This document shows, in pieces, positions 19,700 through 29,069 of a stretch of DNA of 64,000 nt. A program made the position numbers and the translations under genes. A model generated the notes under the pieces. It was not told where the DNA came from. It was given only the letters and a program-made list of their open reading frames with translations, and made no database searches. Within the stretch, counting starts at the first letter, position 1, and each line of letters opens with the position of its first letter. Source of the DNA: Candidatus Dechloromonas phosphorivorans (GTDB lineage: Bacteria > Pseudomonadota > Gammaproteobacteria > Burkholderiales > Rhodocyclaceae); the NCBI GenBank assembly GCA_016714975.1, contig JADKBR010000019.1, positions 124,001-188,000 of the forward strand. The letters run 5' to 3'.

Positions 19700-22527
19700 A
19701 TGACCCCCGAAGAATTCATCGCCCTCTGGAAGAACAACCCGCTCACCGAGCGCGCCGGCGCGCAGGCCTGGTTCGACGACCTCTGCGACCTGCTCGGCGT
19801 CGCCAAGCCGCGCGACCCGGACAACTACTGCTTCGAGCGCGGCGCCGGCAAATCCGGCGGCGGCGACGGCTGGGCCGACGTCTGGATGCGCAGCCGCTTC
19901 GGCTGGGAGAACAAGAAGCCCGGCCGCGACCTGCCGGCGGCGCTCAAGCAACTCACCGACTACTTCCTGCAGCTCGACAACCCGCCGCTGCTCGTCGTTT
20001 CCGACCGCGAGCGCATCGTCATCCACACCGCCTTCACCGGCTACCCCGACCAGCCGCGCGAAATCCGCATCGAGCAACTGGTCGACCCGCAGATCCGCCA
20101 ACTCCTGCGCTGGGTGTTTACCGACCCGGAAAAGCTGCGCCCCGAGAAGTCGACCGCGGCAATCACCGCCCACGCCGCCGGCCACTTCGCCGAACTCGCC
20201 GCCGCCATGCGCGGGCGCGGGGTGGAAGGCCAGCGCGTCGCCCACTTCCTCGTCCAGTGCCTGTTCTGCATGTTCGCCGAGGACGAGGCGGTGCTCCCCG
20301 CCGGCATCTTCACCGACCTCCTCGCGCACGCCCGCAGCGACACCGACAAGGCCGCCCGCCGCATCGAAAAGCTCTTCCTCGCCATGGCGCAGAGCGGCGG
20401 CGAATACGGTGACCATGACATTCCGTGGTTCAACGGCGGCCTGTTCAAAACGGTGGATATTCCGCCGTTGACCGCAACCGACCTCGCCGCGCTGCACCGC
20501 GCCGCCGCCGACATGGACTGGCGCGGCATCGACCCGACCATCTTCGGCACCCTCTTCGAGCGCGGCCTCGATCCGACTGCCCGCGCCCCGCTCGGCGCCC
20601 ACTACACCGACACCGGCACCATCGCCAAGCTGATCGACCCGCTGATCCGCGAACCGCTTCTCGCCGAGTGGGAAGCAGTCAAGGGCGAAATGCGGGCGAA
20701 GCCGAAGAAGGCGCGCGCCCTCCACCAGGGCTTCCTGCTCCGCCTCGAGCGCTTCCGCGTCCTCGACCCGGCCTGCGGCTCGGGCAACTTCCTCTACCTC
20801 GCGCTGGCCGCGCTGCGCGACGTCGAGAAGCGCGCCCACGTCGACGCGCAGGAACTCGGCCTCGGCGCCGAACTGGTCATGCATACCGGCCCGCACAACA
20901 TCCTCGGGCTGGAGATCAACGACTTCGCCGCCGAACTGGCGCGCGTCACGGTGTGGATCGGCGACATCCAGTGGTGCCGGCGCAACGGCTACCAACACGC
21001 CGTCAACCCCATCCTCAAGCCGCTCGACGGCATCGAACACCGCGACGCGCTGCTCAACCCGGACGGCAGTGAGGCCGAGTGGCCGGCCGCCGACGTCATC
21101 ACCGGCAACCCGCCGTTCCTCGGAACAAAGAAACAATGGAGCGAACTCGGCCGCGAATACACCGACACCTTGCGCGCCGCCTACGACGGGCCGCGTGCCG
21201 GGCGGCGCCGATTTCGTCACCTACTGGTTCGAGAAGGCGCGGGCGCAGATCGCCGCCGACCTGACGCAGGCTGCCGGCCTCGTCGCCACCAACTCGATCC
21301 GCGGCGGCGCCAACCGCAAGGTGCTCGAACGCATCGTCGACACGACGCGCATCTTCGAAGCGTGGAGCGACGAAGAATGGGTCAACGAAGGCGCGGCGGT
21401 GCGCGTTTCGCTTGGTTCTGGGCCTTTTTCAGGTCGACCGCGCATCGCGACTGGACGGGCGCAAGGTCGGCGAAATCAATCCCGATCTCACCTCGGGCAG
21501 CGCCGTTTCGCGAGCGACCAAGCTCGCGGAGAACGCTTGCTGCGCCTTCGTCGCCACCGTAAAGGCCGGCCCGTTCGACATTCCGGGTGATATCGCTCGC
21601 GCCTGGCTGAACCTGCCGAACCCCAACGGCCGCCCGAACAGCGATGTTGTGCGCCCTTGGGCAAACGGCATGGATATCACGCGGCGACCCTCCGATACGT
21701 GGATCATCGATTTTGGCGTCGACTTGCCTGAGCAGGACGCAATGCTCTACGAAGCACCGTTTGCCCACGTACAAAGATCTGTGGGAACACAACGAGCAGC
21801 AAGCACGAAGGAAACAAAGTACAAGCGTTGGTGGCTCATGGCGCGCCCCATCCCAGCCATGCGCATTGCGCTTGAGGGCCTATCGCGCCACATTGCAACG
21901 CCGACAGTCGCCAAGCACCGGCTTTTCGTTTGGATGCACGCTGGCATACTGGCCGACCACCAACTTATCGTCACAGCCCGTTCCGATGACGCCACCTTCG
22001 GCATCCTGCATTCCCGCTTCCACGAACTCTGGTCGCTGCGCCTGTGCACTTGGCTCGGCGTCGGCAACGACCCGCGCTACACCCCGACCACCTGCTTCGA
22101 AACCTTCCCCTTCCCCGCCGGCCTGACGCCGCGCGACACCGCCCCCGTTGCCGGTCAGGCTTCCCCGCCGTGCCTGGCTGGCCAGGTCGTCGCCGCCAAC
22201 ATCGCCGCCGCCGCCCGCCGCCTCAACGAGCTGCGCGAAACCTGGCTCAACCCGCCCGAATGGGTCGACTGGGTCATCACCCCGGCAGAGGAAAAGGCCG
22301 GCTTCCCCAAACGCCCGGTCGCCAAACCCGGCCACGAAGCCGACCTCAAGAAGCGCACCCTGACCAACCTCTACAACGCCCGCCCGGCCTGGCTAGCCCT
22401 CGCCCACAAGGCGCTCGACGCCGCCGTCGCCGCCGCCTACGGCTGGGCCGACTACACCCCCGAAATGCCCGACGACGAAATCCTCCGCCGCCTGCTGGCG
22501 CTGAACCTCGAACGCGCCCAGGCTTGA
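19700..22527 (+). pseudogene. Type IIL-like restriction-methyltransferase, two frameshifts
   Basis: The combined reading resembles single-chain restriction-modification enzymes of the MmeI/type IIL kind. A PD-(D/E)xK-like site (Asp60, then WENKK with Glu70 and Lys72) is followed by a gamma-class N6-adenine methyltransferase with motif I LDPACGSGNF (about 355) and motif IV NPPF (about 470), then a target-recognition and C-terminal helical part ending at 22527. The frame changes near 21191 (GGGCCGCG) and near 21414 (CTTGGTTC), each fitting one extra base. Removing both gives exactly 942 codons. They may be real inactivating mutations or sequencing errors. No separate specificity or nuclease gene is nearby. 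Confidence 0.85.
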
Positions 22528-22528
22528 T

Positions 22529-22548
22529 ATGTGTATTCTTATGTGTAT
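22529..22548 (+). promoter_or_regulatory. Direct repeat before brnT, possible operator
   Basis: ATGTGTAT occurs twice, at 22529-22536 and 22541-22548, 12 bases apart and 9 bases before the brnT start. The region is AT-rich within very GC-rich surroundings. BrnT-BrnA complexes repress their own promoters, so this is a reasonable operator candidate. Binding here is inferred. Confidence 0.4.
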
Positions 22549-22557
22549 CATTAATCC

Positions 22558-22835
22558 ATGCGCTATCTCCGGGACGAAGCCAAACGTCAGGCCAACCTGA
22601 GCATGCACGGTCTCGATTTTGCCGATGCGAAAAGGTGTTTGCCGGGCCGATGGTGCTTTTCGAGGATGGACGCGAGGATTACGGCGAGCAACGCATGATC
22701 GGCATCGGCCTGCTTGAAACACTGGTGGTGCTGATCGTTCATGTCGAGTCCGAGGACAACATCCGTATCATTTCCATGCGAAAGGCCGAAAGCGATGAAA
22801 CAGACCTCTTCTACCGCAATGCCGGATATTTCTGA
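22558..22835 (+). pseudogene. brnT: BrnT-like toxin, one frameshift
   Basis: BrnT toxins are small RelE-fold ribonucleases. The first frame gives MRYLRDEAKRQANLSMHGL, then the rest (KVFAGPMVLFEDGREDYGEQ through ISMRKAESDETDLFYRNAGYF) continues in another frame. The switch is at GCGAAAAGG (about 22627-22633), where one missing A in an A-run would restore a single 92-residue BrnT reading. The toxin is therefore either inactivated or affected by a sequencing error. It overlaps brnA by 41 bases, as is common for this pair. Confidence 0.8.
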
Positions 22836-23172
22836 CGAGGCGCCGCGTTTGACGCAGGCTGATTTCGACCGCGCCAAATTCAAGGTTGCCGGGCAGGACG
22901 CCAGCAAGTCGGAATGGCAATCGGCGGTCCGTACCAAGACTGGCAAGTTGCGGATCAACATCATGCTGGATGCACCGATTGTCGAGCACTTCAAGGCGCT
23001 GGCCGGCGAACGCGGCTATCAGACGCTGATCAACGACACCTTGCGTCGCGCTGTGGCCGGCGAGCGGCTGGAGGCCGATTTGCGCGCGATCATCCGCGAA
23101 GAACTGCACTCGACCTTAGGCGGACATTACGGCGCCCTCGCCGTCAGCGTGCGGGACCTCACCTCCGCCTGA
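22795..23172 (+). CDS. brnA: BrnA-like antitoxin
   Basis: The antitoxin partner of BrnT. The 125-residue product starts at ATG 22795 (MKQTSSTAMPDISDE); ATG 22819 is an alternative. The C-terminal half has a ribbon-helix-helix-like DNA-binding region (GKLRINIMLDAPIVEHFKAL, then GYQTLINDTLRRAV), and the N-terminal part should wrap the toxin. The frame is intact, unlike brnT. The protein is slightly longer than typical BrnA because of a C-terminal extension (RAIIREELHSTLGG). Confidence 0.82.
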   Translation: MKQTSSTAMPDISDEAPRLTQADFDRAKFKVAGQDASKSEWQSAVRTKTGKLRINIMLDAPIVEHFKALAGERGYQTLINDTLRRAVAGERLEADLRAIIREELHSTLGGHYGALAVSVRDLTSA

Positions 23173-23239
23173 CACGAAATCCACCCGGTTTTCGCGGTCG
23201 ACCGCAGCCGCCCCGCCCGCGCCGCGGCGCCGCCGCGAA

Positions 23240-23269
23240 TTGAAACGCGGCGCTTTGGCGTGCTACATT
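23240..23269 (+). promoter_or_regulatory. Candidate promoter of the export operon
   Basis: TTGAAA at 23240-23245 and TACATT at 23264-23269 are separated by 18 bases in the brnA to permease gap, 77 bases before the first gene of the export operon. The surrounding DNA is extremely GC-rich, which makes these AT-rich hexamers stand out. Confidence 0.5.
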
Positions 23270-23345
23270 GCCGCGGCCGCCCTGTCGCGGCGCGCCGCCA
23301 GCCCCGCTGCCGCCTCGTTCACTGCCGCCGAGAAGGAGATCTTCG

Positions 23346-24479
23346 ATGACCACCCCCCGCGAACCCGACCACGAACTGGAAGACCGCCTGTCGCGCCGCC
23401 TGCTCGACGTCTTCATCCGCGCCGGCCTGGTGCTGGCGCTGGTGCTGCTGTGCTACCACATCTTCTCGCCGTTCATGACGATGATGCTGTGGGCGCTGAT
23501 CCTGGCGATCACGATCTACCCGCTGCACCAGATGCTCGCCGCCCGGATCGGCGGCAAGCAGGGGCTCGCGTCGACGCTGATCGTCCTGCTCGCCGTGGCC
23601 GTCATCATCACGCCGACGGTCATGCTCGGCAGCCATTTCGCCGACTCGGTCCATGATCTGGTCAAGGGCGTGCATGAGAACACCCTCCAGGTGCCGGCGC
23701 CGTCCGACAAGGTGGCATCCTGGCCGGTCGTCGGCAAGAGGGTGCATGCGCTCTGGTCGCAGGCGCACGATGACCTGCCGGCAGTGGTCAAGAGCATGCA
23801 GCCCAAGATCGGCGACCTGGCGTCCAAGGCGCTGGGCATCGTCGCCGGCCTCGGCGGCAGCCTGCTGATGTTCGTGTTTTCATTCATCGTCGCCGGCATC
23901 ATGATGGCCTGGGGCGAATCTGGCGCGCAGGCGATGCTGGAGATATTCAAACGCGTCGCCGGGCTGGCCCGGGGCAAGGAGTTCACCGCGCTGTCGACCG
24001 CAACGGTGCGCGCCGTGGCGTCCGGTGTCATCGGTATCGCCTGCATCCAGGCGCTGTTGATCGGCGTCTCGCTGCTGATCGCCGGCGTCCCGTTCGCCGG
24101 CGTGCTGGCGGTGATCGTCCTCGTGCTCGGCATCGCGCAGTTGCCGGCGCTGCTGGTGACGCTGCCGGTGATCGGCTGGATCTGGGCGAGCGGCGAGTAC
24201 GCCACCGTCCCCGCCGTCGCCTACAGCGTGCTGCTGTTCGTCGCCGGCTTCGCCGACAACGTCCTGAAGCCGATCATGCTCGGCCGCGGCGTCGATGCGC
24301 CGATGCCGGTGATTCTGATCGGCGCCCTCGGCGGCATGGCGACGTCGGGCATCCTCGGCATGTTCATCGGCGCGACGCTGCTGGCGCTGGGCTACCAGAT
24401 CTTCATGCGCTGGGTGGCCGACAATCCGGAACGGACTCGGCAACAGGCCGCCGGCGATTCATCCTCAACCGCCGCCTGA
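23346..24479 (+). CDS. AI-2E family (TqsA/PerM-like) transporter
   Basis: The 377-residue membrane protein has the AI-2E transporter layout: an N-terminal pair of transmembrane helices, a soluble loop (about 90-150), then helices around 160-345. The conserved stretch ADNVLKPIMLGRGVDAPMPV is typical. The start is ATG 23346, with AAGGAG eight bases upstream. Members export autoinducer-2 or unrelated small solutes. Here it leads an operon with an outer-membrane lipoprotein, an HlyD adaptor and a DUF2955 protein, which suggests export of an organic solute. GC content is higher than in the flanking core genes. Confidence 0.88.
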   Translation: MTTPREPDHELEDRLSRRLLDVFIRAGLVLALVLLCYHIFSPFMTMMLWALILAITIYPLHQMLAARIGGKQGLASTLIVLLAVAVIITPTVMLGSHFADSVHDLVKGVHENTLQVPAPSDKVASWPVVGKRVHALWSQAHDDLPAVVKSMQPKIGDLASKALGIVAGLGGSLLMFVFSFIVAGIMMAWGESGAQAMLEIFKRVAGLARGKEFTALSTATVRAVASGVIGIACIQALLIGVSLLIAGVPFAGVLAVIVLVLGIAQLPALLVTLPVIGWIWASGEYATVPAVAYSVLLFVAGFADNVLKPIMLGRGVDAPMPVILIGALGGMATSGILGMFIGATLLALGYQIFMRWVADNPERTRQQAAGDSSSTAA

Positions 24480-24483
24480 GCTA

Positions 24484-26049
24484 ATGCGGCGATGCCTCGA
24501 CGGCGCAGCCGGCCGGCGCCTGCCCGCCCTCGCCGCCGCCCTGCTACTCGGCGGCTGCGCCGCGGTCGGGCCGGATTTCAAGCGGCCCGAGGTCGCGTCG
24601 CTGGCCGACTGGTCGGGCGGCGCGCTGGCGGCGCTGGCCGAGGAACAGCGCGGCAGGCCGCGAGCGCGGAGCGAGGACTGGTGGCGCAACTTCGATGATC
24701 CCGTGCTCGATGCGCTGGTCGCCGAGGCGCAGCGCGTCAACCCGAACGTGCGCACGGCCGGCATGCGCATCATGGAGGCGCGTGCGCAACTGGCGATCGC
24801 CGGCAGCCTGCTCTACCCGCAGCAGCAGCAGGTGACCGGCAACGTGCTGCGCACGGGAACCGAGGCGAGCAGCGGGCCGGACACCGTGCTGACGGCGTAC
24901 AACATCGGCTTCAACGTCGGCTGGGAGATCGATTTCTGGGGCAAGTTCCGGCGCAGCATCGAGGCTGCGGATGCCGGCTACTTTGCTACCATCGCCCAGT
25001 ACGACGACCTGCAGGTGCTGATCGCGGCGCAGGTCGCGACCCTCTACACGTCGATCCGCACCCTCGAAATGCGGCTGACGATCGCCCACCAGAACGCTGC
25101 GCTGCAGAAGCGCAGCCTGGAGATAACCGAACGGCTGTTCAAGCATGGCAACGACTCGGAACTCGACGTGCAGCAGGCGAAGTCGCAGTACCTGAGCACG
25201 CTTGCCTCGATCCCGCAACTGGAGGGCAGCCTGCGCCAGACGCAGAACGCGCTTTCCGTGCTGCTCGCCCGCCCGCCGGGTCCACTGCCCGAAATGGCGG
25301 CCGGCAAGGACCGCATTCCGCGGACCGAACTGGGGATCGTCGCCGACATGCCGGCCGAGATGCTGCGCCGCCGCCCCGACGTGCGCGCCGCCGAGATGCA
25401 ACTGGCGGCGCAGTCGGCGCTGATCGGCGTCAGCGTCGCCGAACTCTACCCGTCGATCGCGCTGCTCGGCTCGCTCGGCGTCTCGTCGACGTCGCTGCCC
25501 GGGGCGGTGCGCAAGTTCGACTGGGCGATCGGCCCCAGCCTGGTGTGGAACGTCTTCGACCACGGCCGCCTGAGCAACGAGGTGCTGGTGCAGGACGCCC
25601 GCTTCCAGCAGCTCTACGAGCAGTACCAGGGGACGGTGCTGCAGGCGGCGCGCGAGGTCGATGACGCCGCCGTCGGCTTCGTCGCCAACCGTGAACAGGT
25701 TCCGCTGCTCGAAGAGTCGGTCAAGGCGGCGCAGCGCTCGCTCGACATCGCTACCATCCAGTACCGCGAGGGGATGGCCGGCTTCGAGCGCGTGCTCGAT
25801 TCGCAGCGGGCGCTGTTCAACCAGCAGGAGCGGCTGGTGAACAACCTCGGCAACGTCGCGCAGAGCCTGGTCACGCTGTACAAGGCGATGGGCGGCGGCT
25901 GGCAGCAGGCGCGCGGCCGGCCGCTGGTCGACGACGCGACGCGCGAGACGATGGCCGAGCGCAGCGACTGGCGCGACATGCTGGCGGTGCCGCTACCGCC
26001 GCCCGACGCCGCCCCGCCACAGATCACACCGGAGAGGGAAGAACGATGA
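24484..26049 (+). CDS. NodT family outer-membrane efflux lipoprotein
   Basis: TolC-like outer-membrane channel of a tripartite exporter. The 521 residues begin with a lipoprotein signal ending in the lipobox LLGGC (Cys near residue 22), followed by AAVGPDFKRPEV, a hallmark of the NodT/OprM group. Two repeated OEP domains follow, with long helical segments and the conserved AEMLRRRPDVRAAE. The gene starts four bases after the permease and overlaps the next gene as ATGA. Confidence 0.95.
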   Translation: MRRCLDGAAGRRLPALAAALLLGGCAAVGPDFKRPEVASLADWSGGALAALAEEQRGRPRARSEDWWRNFDDPVLDALVAEAQRVNPNVRTAGMRIMEARAQLAIAGSLLYPQQQQVTGNVLRTGTEASSGPDTVLTAYNIGFNVGWEIDFWGKFRRSIEAADAGYFATIAQYDDLQVLIAAQVATLYTSIRTLEMRLTIAHQNAALQKRSLEITERLFKHGNDSELDVQQAKSQYLSTLASIPQLEGSLRQTQNALSVLLARPPGPLPEMAAGKDRIPRTELGIVADMPAEMLRRRPDVRAAEMQLAAQSALIGVSVAELYPSIALLGSLGVSSTSLPGAVRKFDWAIGPSLVWNVFDHGRLSNEVLVQDARFQQLYEQYQGTVLQAAREVDDAAVGFVANREQVPLLEESVKAAQRSLDIATIQYREGMAGFERVLDSQRALFNQQERLVNNLGNVAQSLVTLYKAMGGGWQQARGRPLVDDATRETMAERSDWRDMLAVPLPPPDAAPPQITPEREER

Positions 26050-27182
26050 CCGAGGAATCGCCCAGCCAGAACCCGTCGACCGCAACCGGCGACGAAGCGG
26101 CGCAGCCGGGCAAGGCGACCAGGATCGGCGCGACGGCCGTGCTGGCGCTGATCGCCGCCAGCCTGCTCTGGTATTTCGCCGCCGACCGGCTGACGCCGCA
26201 CACGACGCAGGCACGAGTGCAGGCCTTCGTCGTGCCGGTCGCGGCCGAAGTGGCGGGCAAGGTGCTGGCGGTGCACGTCAGGAACAACGACGAGGTGCAG
26301 GCGGGGCAGCCGCTGTTCGACATCGATCCCAGCCAGTACCGGATCGCGTTGCAGCGCAGCCGCTCGGACTACGAGTCGGTGCAGCGCTCGGTCAATGCCT
26401 CGGCGGCGACCGTCGAGGCGGCACGCGCCTCGCTGCAGGCGGCGCAGGCCAATCACGTCAAGGCCGACAAGGACGCGACGCGGCAGGAGACGCTCTACGC
26501 CGAGGATCCCGGCGCCATCTCGGTGCGCCGGCTGGAGGTCGCGCAGGCCACCCGCATCCAGGCGCGCAGCCAGGAAAAAGCCGCCGAGGCCGACCTGCGC
26601 AAGGCGCAGGAAGCTGCCGGCGAGAGCGGCGACAACAACGCGCAGCTGCGCAGCGCGCGTTCGGCCGTCGAGAAGGCCGAGCTCGACCTGGCGCGCACGC
26701 AGGTGGTCGCCCCCGGCCGTGGCGTCGTCACCGACCTGCGCACCGATGTCGGCCATTTCGCCCAGGCGGGCGCGGCGGCGATGACGCTGATCGCCATCCA
26801 CGACCTGTGGATCAACGCCGACCTGACCGAGAACAACCTCGGCAACATCGATCCCGGCGACGAGGTGGCGATCGTCCTCGACGTGCTGCCCGGCGAAGTG
26901 CTCAAGGGCCGCGTGCGCAGTGTCGGCGGCGGCGTCAGTTCCGGCCAGCAGCAGGCGCCACCGGGAACGCTGCCGACGATCCAGAACAGCCGCGACTGGC
27001 TGCGCCAGGCGCAGCGCTTCCCGGTGGCGATCGAGTTCGACGCCGCCGAAGCGGAGCGCCTGGGCAAGGTCCGCCCCGGCGGCCAGGCCGAGGTTATGGT
27101 ATTCACCGGCGACAACTTCCTGATGAACCTGCTCGGCGCCGGCTACATCCGGCTGATGAGCCTGCTCTCCTACCTCTACTGA
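26046..27182 (+). CDS. HlyD/EmrA family membrane fusion protein
   Basis: Periplasmic adaptor of the exporter. The 378 residues have one N-terminal membrane anchor (about 30-47, AVLALIAASLLWYFAAD), a biotinyl-lipoyl-like half (VAGKVLAVHVRNNDEVQAGQ), a long helical hairpin (about 90-200), the second lipoyl half (VVAPGRGVVTDLRTDVGHFA) and a beta-barrel domain. It should connect the inner-membrane DUF2955 protein with the NodT lipoprotein. The frame overlaps the upstream gene by four bases. Confidence 0.95.
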   Translation: MTEESPSQNPSTATGDEAAQPGKATRIGATAVLALIAASLLWYFAADRLTPHTTQARVQAFVVPVAAEVAGKVLAVHVRNNDEVQAGQPLFDIDPSQYRIALQRSRSDYESVQRSVNASAATVEAARASLQAAQANHVKADKDATRQETLYAEDPGAISVRRLEVAQATRIQARSQEKAAEADLRKAQEAAGESGDNNAQLRSARSAVEKAELDLARTQVVAPGRGVVTDLRTDVGHFAQAGAAAMTLIAIHDLWINADLTENNLGNIDPGDEVAIVLDVLPGEVLKGRVRSVGGGVSSGQQQAPPGTLPTIQNSRDWLRQAQRFPVAIEFDAAEAERLGKVRPGGQAEVMVFTGDNFLMNLLGAGYIRLMSLLSYLY

Positions 27183-27189
27183 GCGAGCG

Positions 27190-28221
27190 ATGATCGCGCC
27201 AGCGGACAAGGCGGTGCTGCGGCTGGCGGTCGGTCTCGGCCTCGCCGTGCTGGTCGCCTACGGCTTCGCGCTGCAGATGCCCTATGTCGTCTGCCTGATG
27301 GCCATCATTGTGTTGTGCAAGCCGGGTCCGCCGATTCCGCCGCTCAAGGCGGCGTTTTTTGCGCTGCTGCTCGCCGGCCTGCTGGTGACGGGGGTGCTGA
27401 TGGTCCCCCTGCTGGAAAACTACGCGCTGGCCGCGGTCCTGCTGACCGGCGTGATCCTGTACGCGTTGTTCTTCTTCGGCATCCGCACCGGCAACCCGCT
27501 GACCATGCTCCTCGTCGTGGCGTTCACGCTGATCCCGGTCGCCGGCGTCGCCGAGCAGGCGCTGGTGACGATGATCAGCGTCACCATCGCCGTCGGGATC
27601 GCGGTCGGCGGCCTGGTCGGCAGCCTGTCGCACGCCTTCTTTCCCGACCCGCCGGGCGCGGCCGCGAAGGCCGCCAAGGCGCCGCCGCCCAGCCGCGAAA
27701 CGGCAAGCTGGATCGCGCTGCGCGGCACGCTGGTGGTGATGCCGGTATTCGTCCTGGCGCTGACCGACCCCTCGTTCTATCTGGCGGCGATCATGAAGAC
27801 CGCCACCCTCGGGCAGCAGGCGGGTTCGACCGACACGCGTTCGGCCGGCAAGGAACTGGTGGGATCGACCCTGATGGGGGCGGCGATGGCGCTGGTGGTC
27901 TGGTGCGGCCTGTCGCTCTGGCCCAACCTGTGGATGCTGCTGCTGTGGATGATGGCGGCCGCGCTGTGGGCCGGCGCACGGCTCTTCGGGGTCAGGCGCA
28001 CGGCCTTCCCGCCCGTGTTCTGGAACGACGCCCTGATGACCATGCTGATCCTGCTCGGCCCAGCGATCGAGGACAGCGCCGGCGGCACGGGTGTGCTGGC
28101 GGCGTCCGCCGTCCGGGTCGGACTGTTCGTCGGCGTTGCGCTCTATGCCTGGGCGACGGTCTGGCTGCTCGAACGCTGGCGCGCCTCGCGCAGCGAGGCG
28201 CTGTTCTTCGACCGCGGCTGA
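27190..28221 (+). CDS. DUF2955 (FUSC-like) inner-membrane protein
   Basis: The 343-residue protein has many transmembrane segments in two blocks (about 10-155 and 180-335) separated by an Ala/Pro-rich linker (AAAKAAKAPPPSRE), matching DUF2955 and the broader aromatic-acid exporter/FUSC architecture. In known pairs such as AaeA/AaeB, the HlyD adaptor couples to this type of pump, and the immediately preceding gene is such an adaptor. The transported compound is unknown. The start is ATG 27190, eight bases after the previous stop. Confidence 0.85.
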   Translation: MIAPADKAVLRLAVGLGLAVLVAYGFALQMPYVVCLMAIIVLCKPGPPIPPLKAAFFALLLAGLLVTGVLMVPLLENYALAAVLLTGVILYALFFFGIRTGNPLTMLLVVAFTLIPVAGVAEQALVTMISVTIAVGIAVGGLVGSLSHAFFPDPPGAAAKAAKAPPPSRETASWIALRGTLVVMPVFVLALTDPSFYLAAIMKTATLGQQAGSTDTRSAGKELVGSTLMGAAMALVVWCGLSLWPNLWMLLLWMMAAALWAGARLFGVRRTAFPPVFWNDALMTMLILLGPAIEDSAGGTGVLAASAVRVGLFVGVALYAWATVWLLERWRASRSEALFFDRG

Positions 28222-28237
28222 AAAAAGGAGATTGACG

Positions 28238-28678
28238 ATGCTGCACAACCTGCTTGTCGGCCTGCCGACCATGCTGCTCTGCCTGGTCCTGCAGACGACG
28301 TTCACCTTCTGGACCGTCCGCTACTACGTGCGCGCGTCGCACTCGAACGCCGCTGCCGGCGCCCGCGTCGAGATACGGCCGCTGCTGATCGCGATGCTGA
28401 TCCTGACCGCCGGCAACCTGCTGCAGATCACGCTCTGGGGCATCCTGTTCCTGGCGCTGGGCGAGTTCACCGAGTTCTACGAAGCCGTCTATCACTCGGG
28501 GGTCAATTTCGCCTCGCTGGGCTATGGCGACATCGTCATGAGCAAGGACTGGAAGCTGCTCGGGCCGCTGGAGGCGGTCAATGGCGTCCTGATGGTGGGC
28601 ATGAGCGGCGCCGCGCTGATGGCGATGCTGCAGCAGTTGATCAAGAAGCAGCACGAACTGCGCACGCGGACGGATTAG
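28238..28678 (+). CDS. Small two-helix ion channel protein
   Basis: The 146-residue protein has hydrophobic segments around residues 5-25 and 45-70, a pore-like loop with SLGYGD (about 90-96, close to the potassium filter TVGYGD), and a last helix near 110-130. This fits the minimal ion-channel (Ion_trans_2) architecture. No RCK or cyclic nucleotide domain is attached. AAGGAG lies eight bases before ATG 28238. It is the last gene of the export operon, an unusual partner for an efflux pump. Confidence 0.82.
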   Translation: MLHNLLVGLPTMLLCLVLQTTFTFWTVRYYVRASHSNAAAGARVEIRPLLIAMLILTAGNLLQITLWGILFLALGEFTEFYEAVYHSGVNFASLGYGDIVMSKDWKLLGPLEAVNGVLMVGMSGAALMAMLQQLIKKQHELRTRTD

Positions 28679-29069
28679 GCGCTCCGCGCCCCGGCCGGGG
28701 TTCTGCCTGCACCAACCTGCACGCCTGGATGTCCGTGTTCAGTCCCGGCAAATCGCTGATATTTCGCTCGCTCAACAAGGCGGCATCCCTGGCTCCCGGG
28801 TAGCGTGCCATGGATTCAACCGCCTCGGGCATCCTGCGGATCTGCTTGCCGTTACCGGCCATGTTCTCGATGATCGCCCGTTCGGTCGGAGCGTCCGACG
28901 ACACGCCGTAACGGATGTTAACCAGGCCATACATCCCGCTTGAAGAAGTCAGGTAAGTGAGGGGGTTGATCTTGGAAACGGCAGCAGCCGGTCGGATTTG
29001 CTGCGCCGAACCCTAGGATTCGCCAGACGAGTCCTGTCTCGCACGGAACTGTTGCCGGGAGGAATGATT
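28679..29069. other. Intergenic region without a recognisable gene
   Basis: 391 bases between the channel gene and the convergent carbonic anhydrase gene. A CCCCGGCCGGGG palindrome at 28689-28700 directly follows the channel gene, but no T-run follows it. A 97-codon open frame on the minus strand (28641-28934) overlaps the channel gene and resembles no family I know. I see no RNA gene or transposon end. Confidence 0.5.

Noticed and set aside
19667..21220. 517-codon minus-strand frame over the restriction-methyltransferase
   Set aside because: It is a mirror of the coding strand in very GC-rich DNA, with Gly/Val/Asp-rich composition and no motif.
28641..28934. 97-codon minus-strand frame in the gap after the channel gene
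   Set aside because: It overlaps the channel gene, has no good ribosome binding site and resembles no family. It is kept only as part of the intergenic description.
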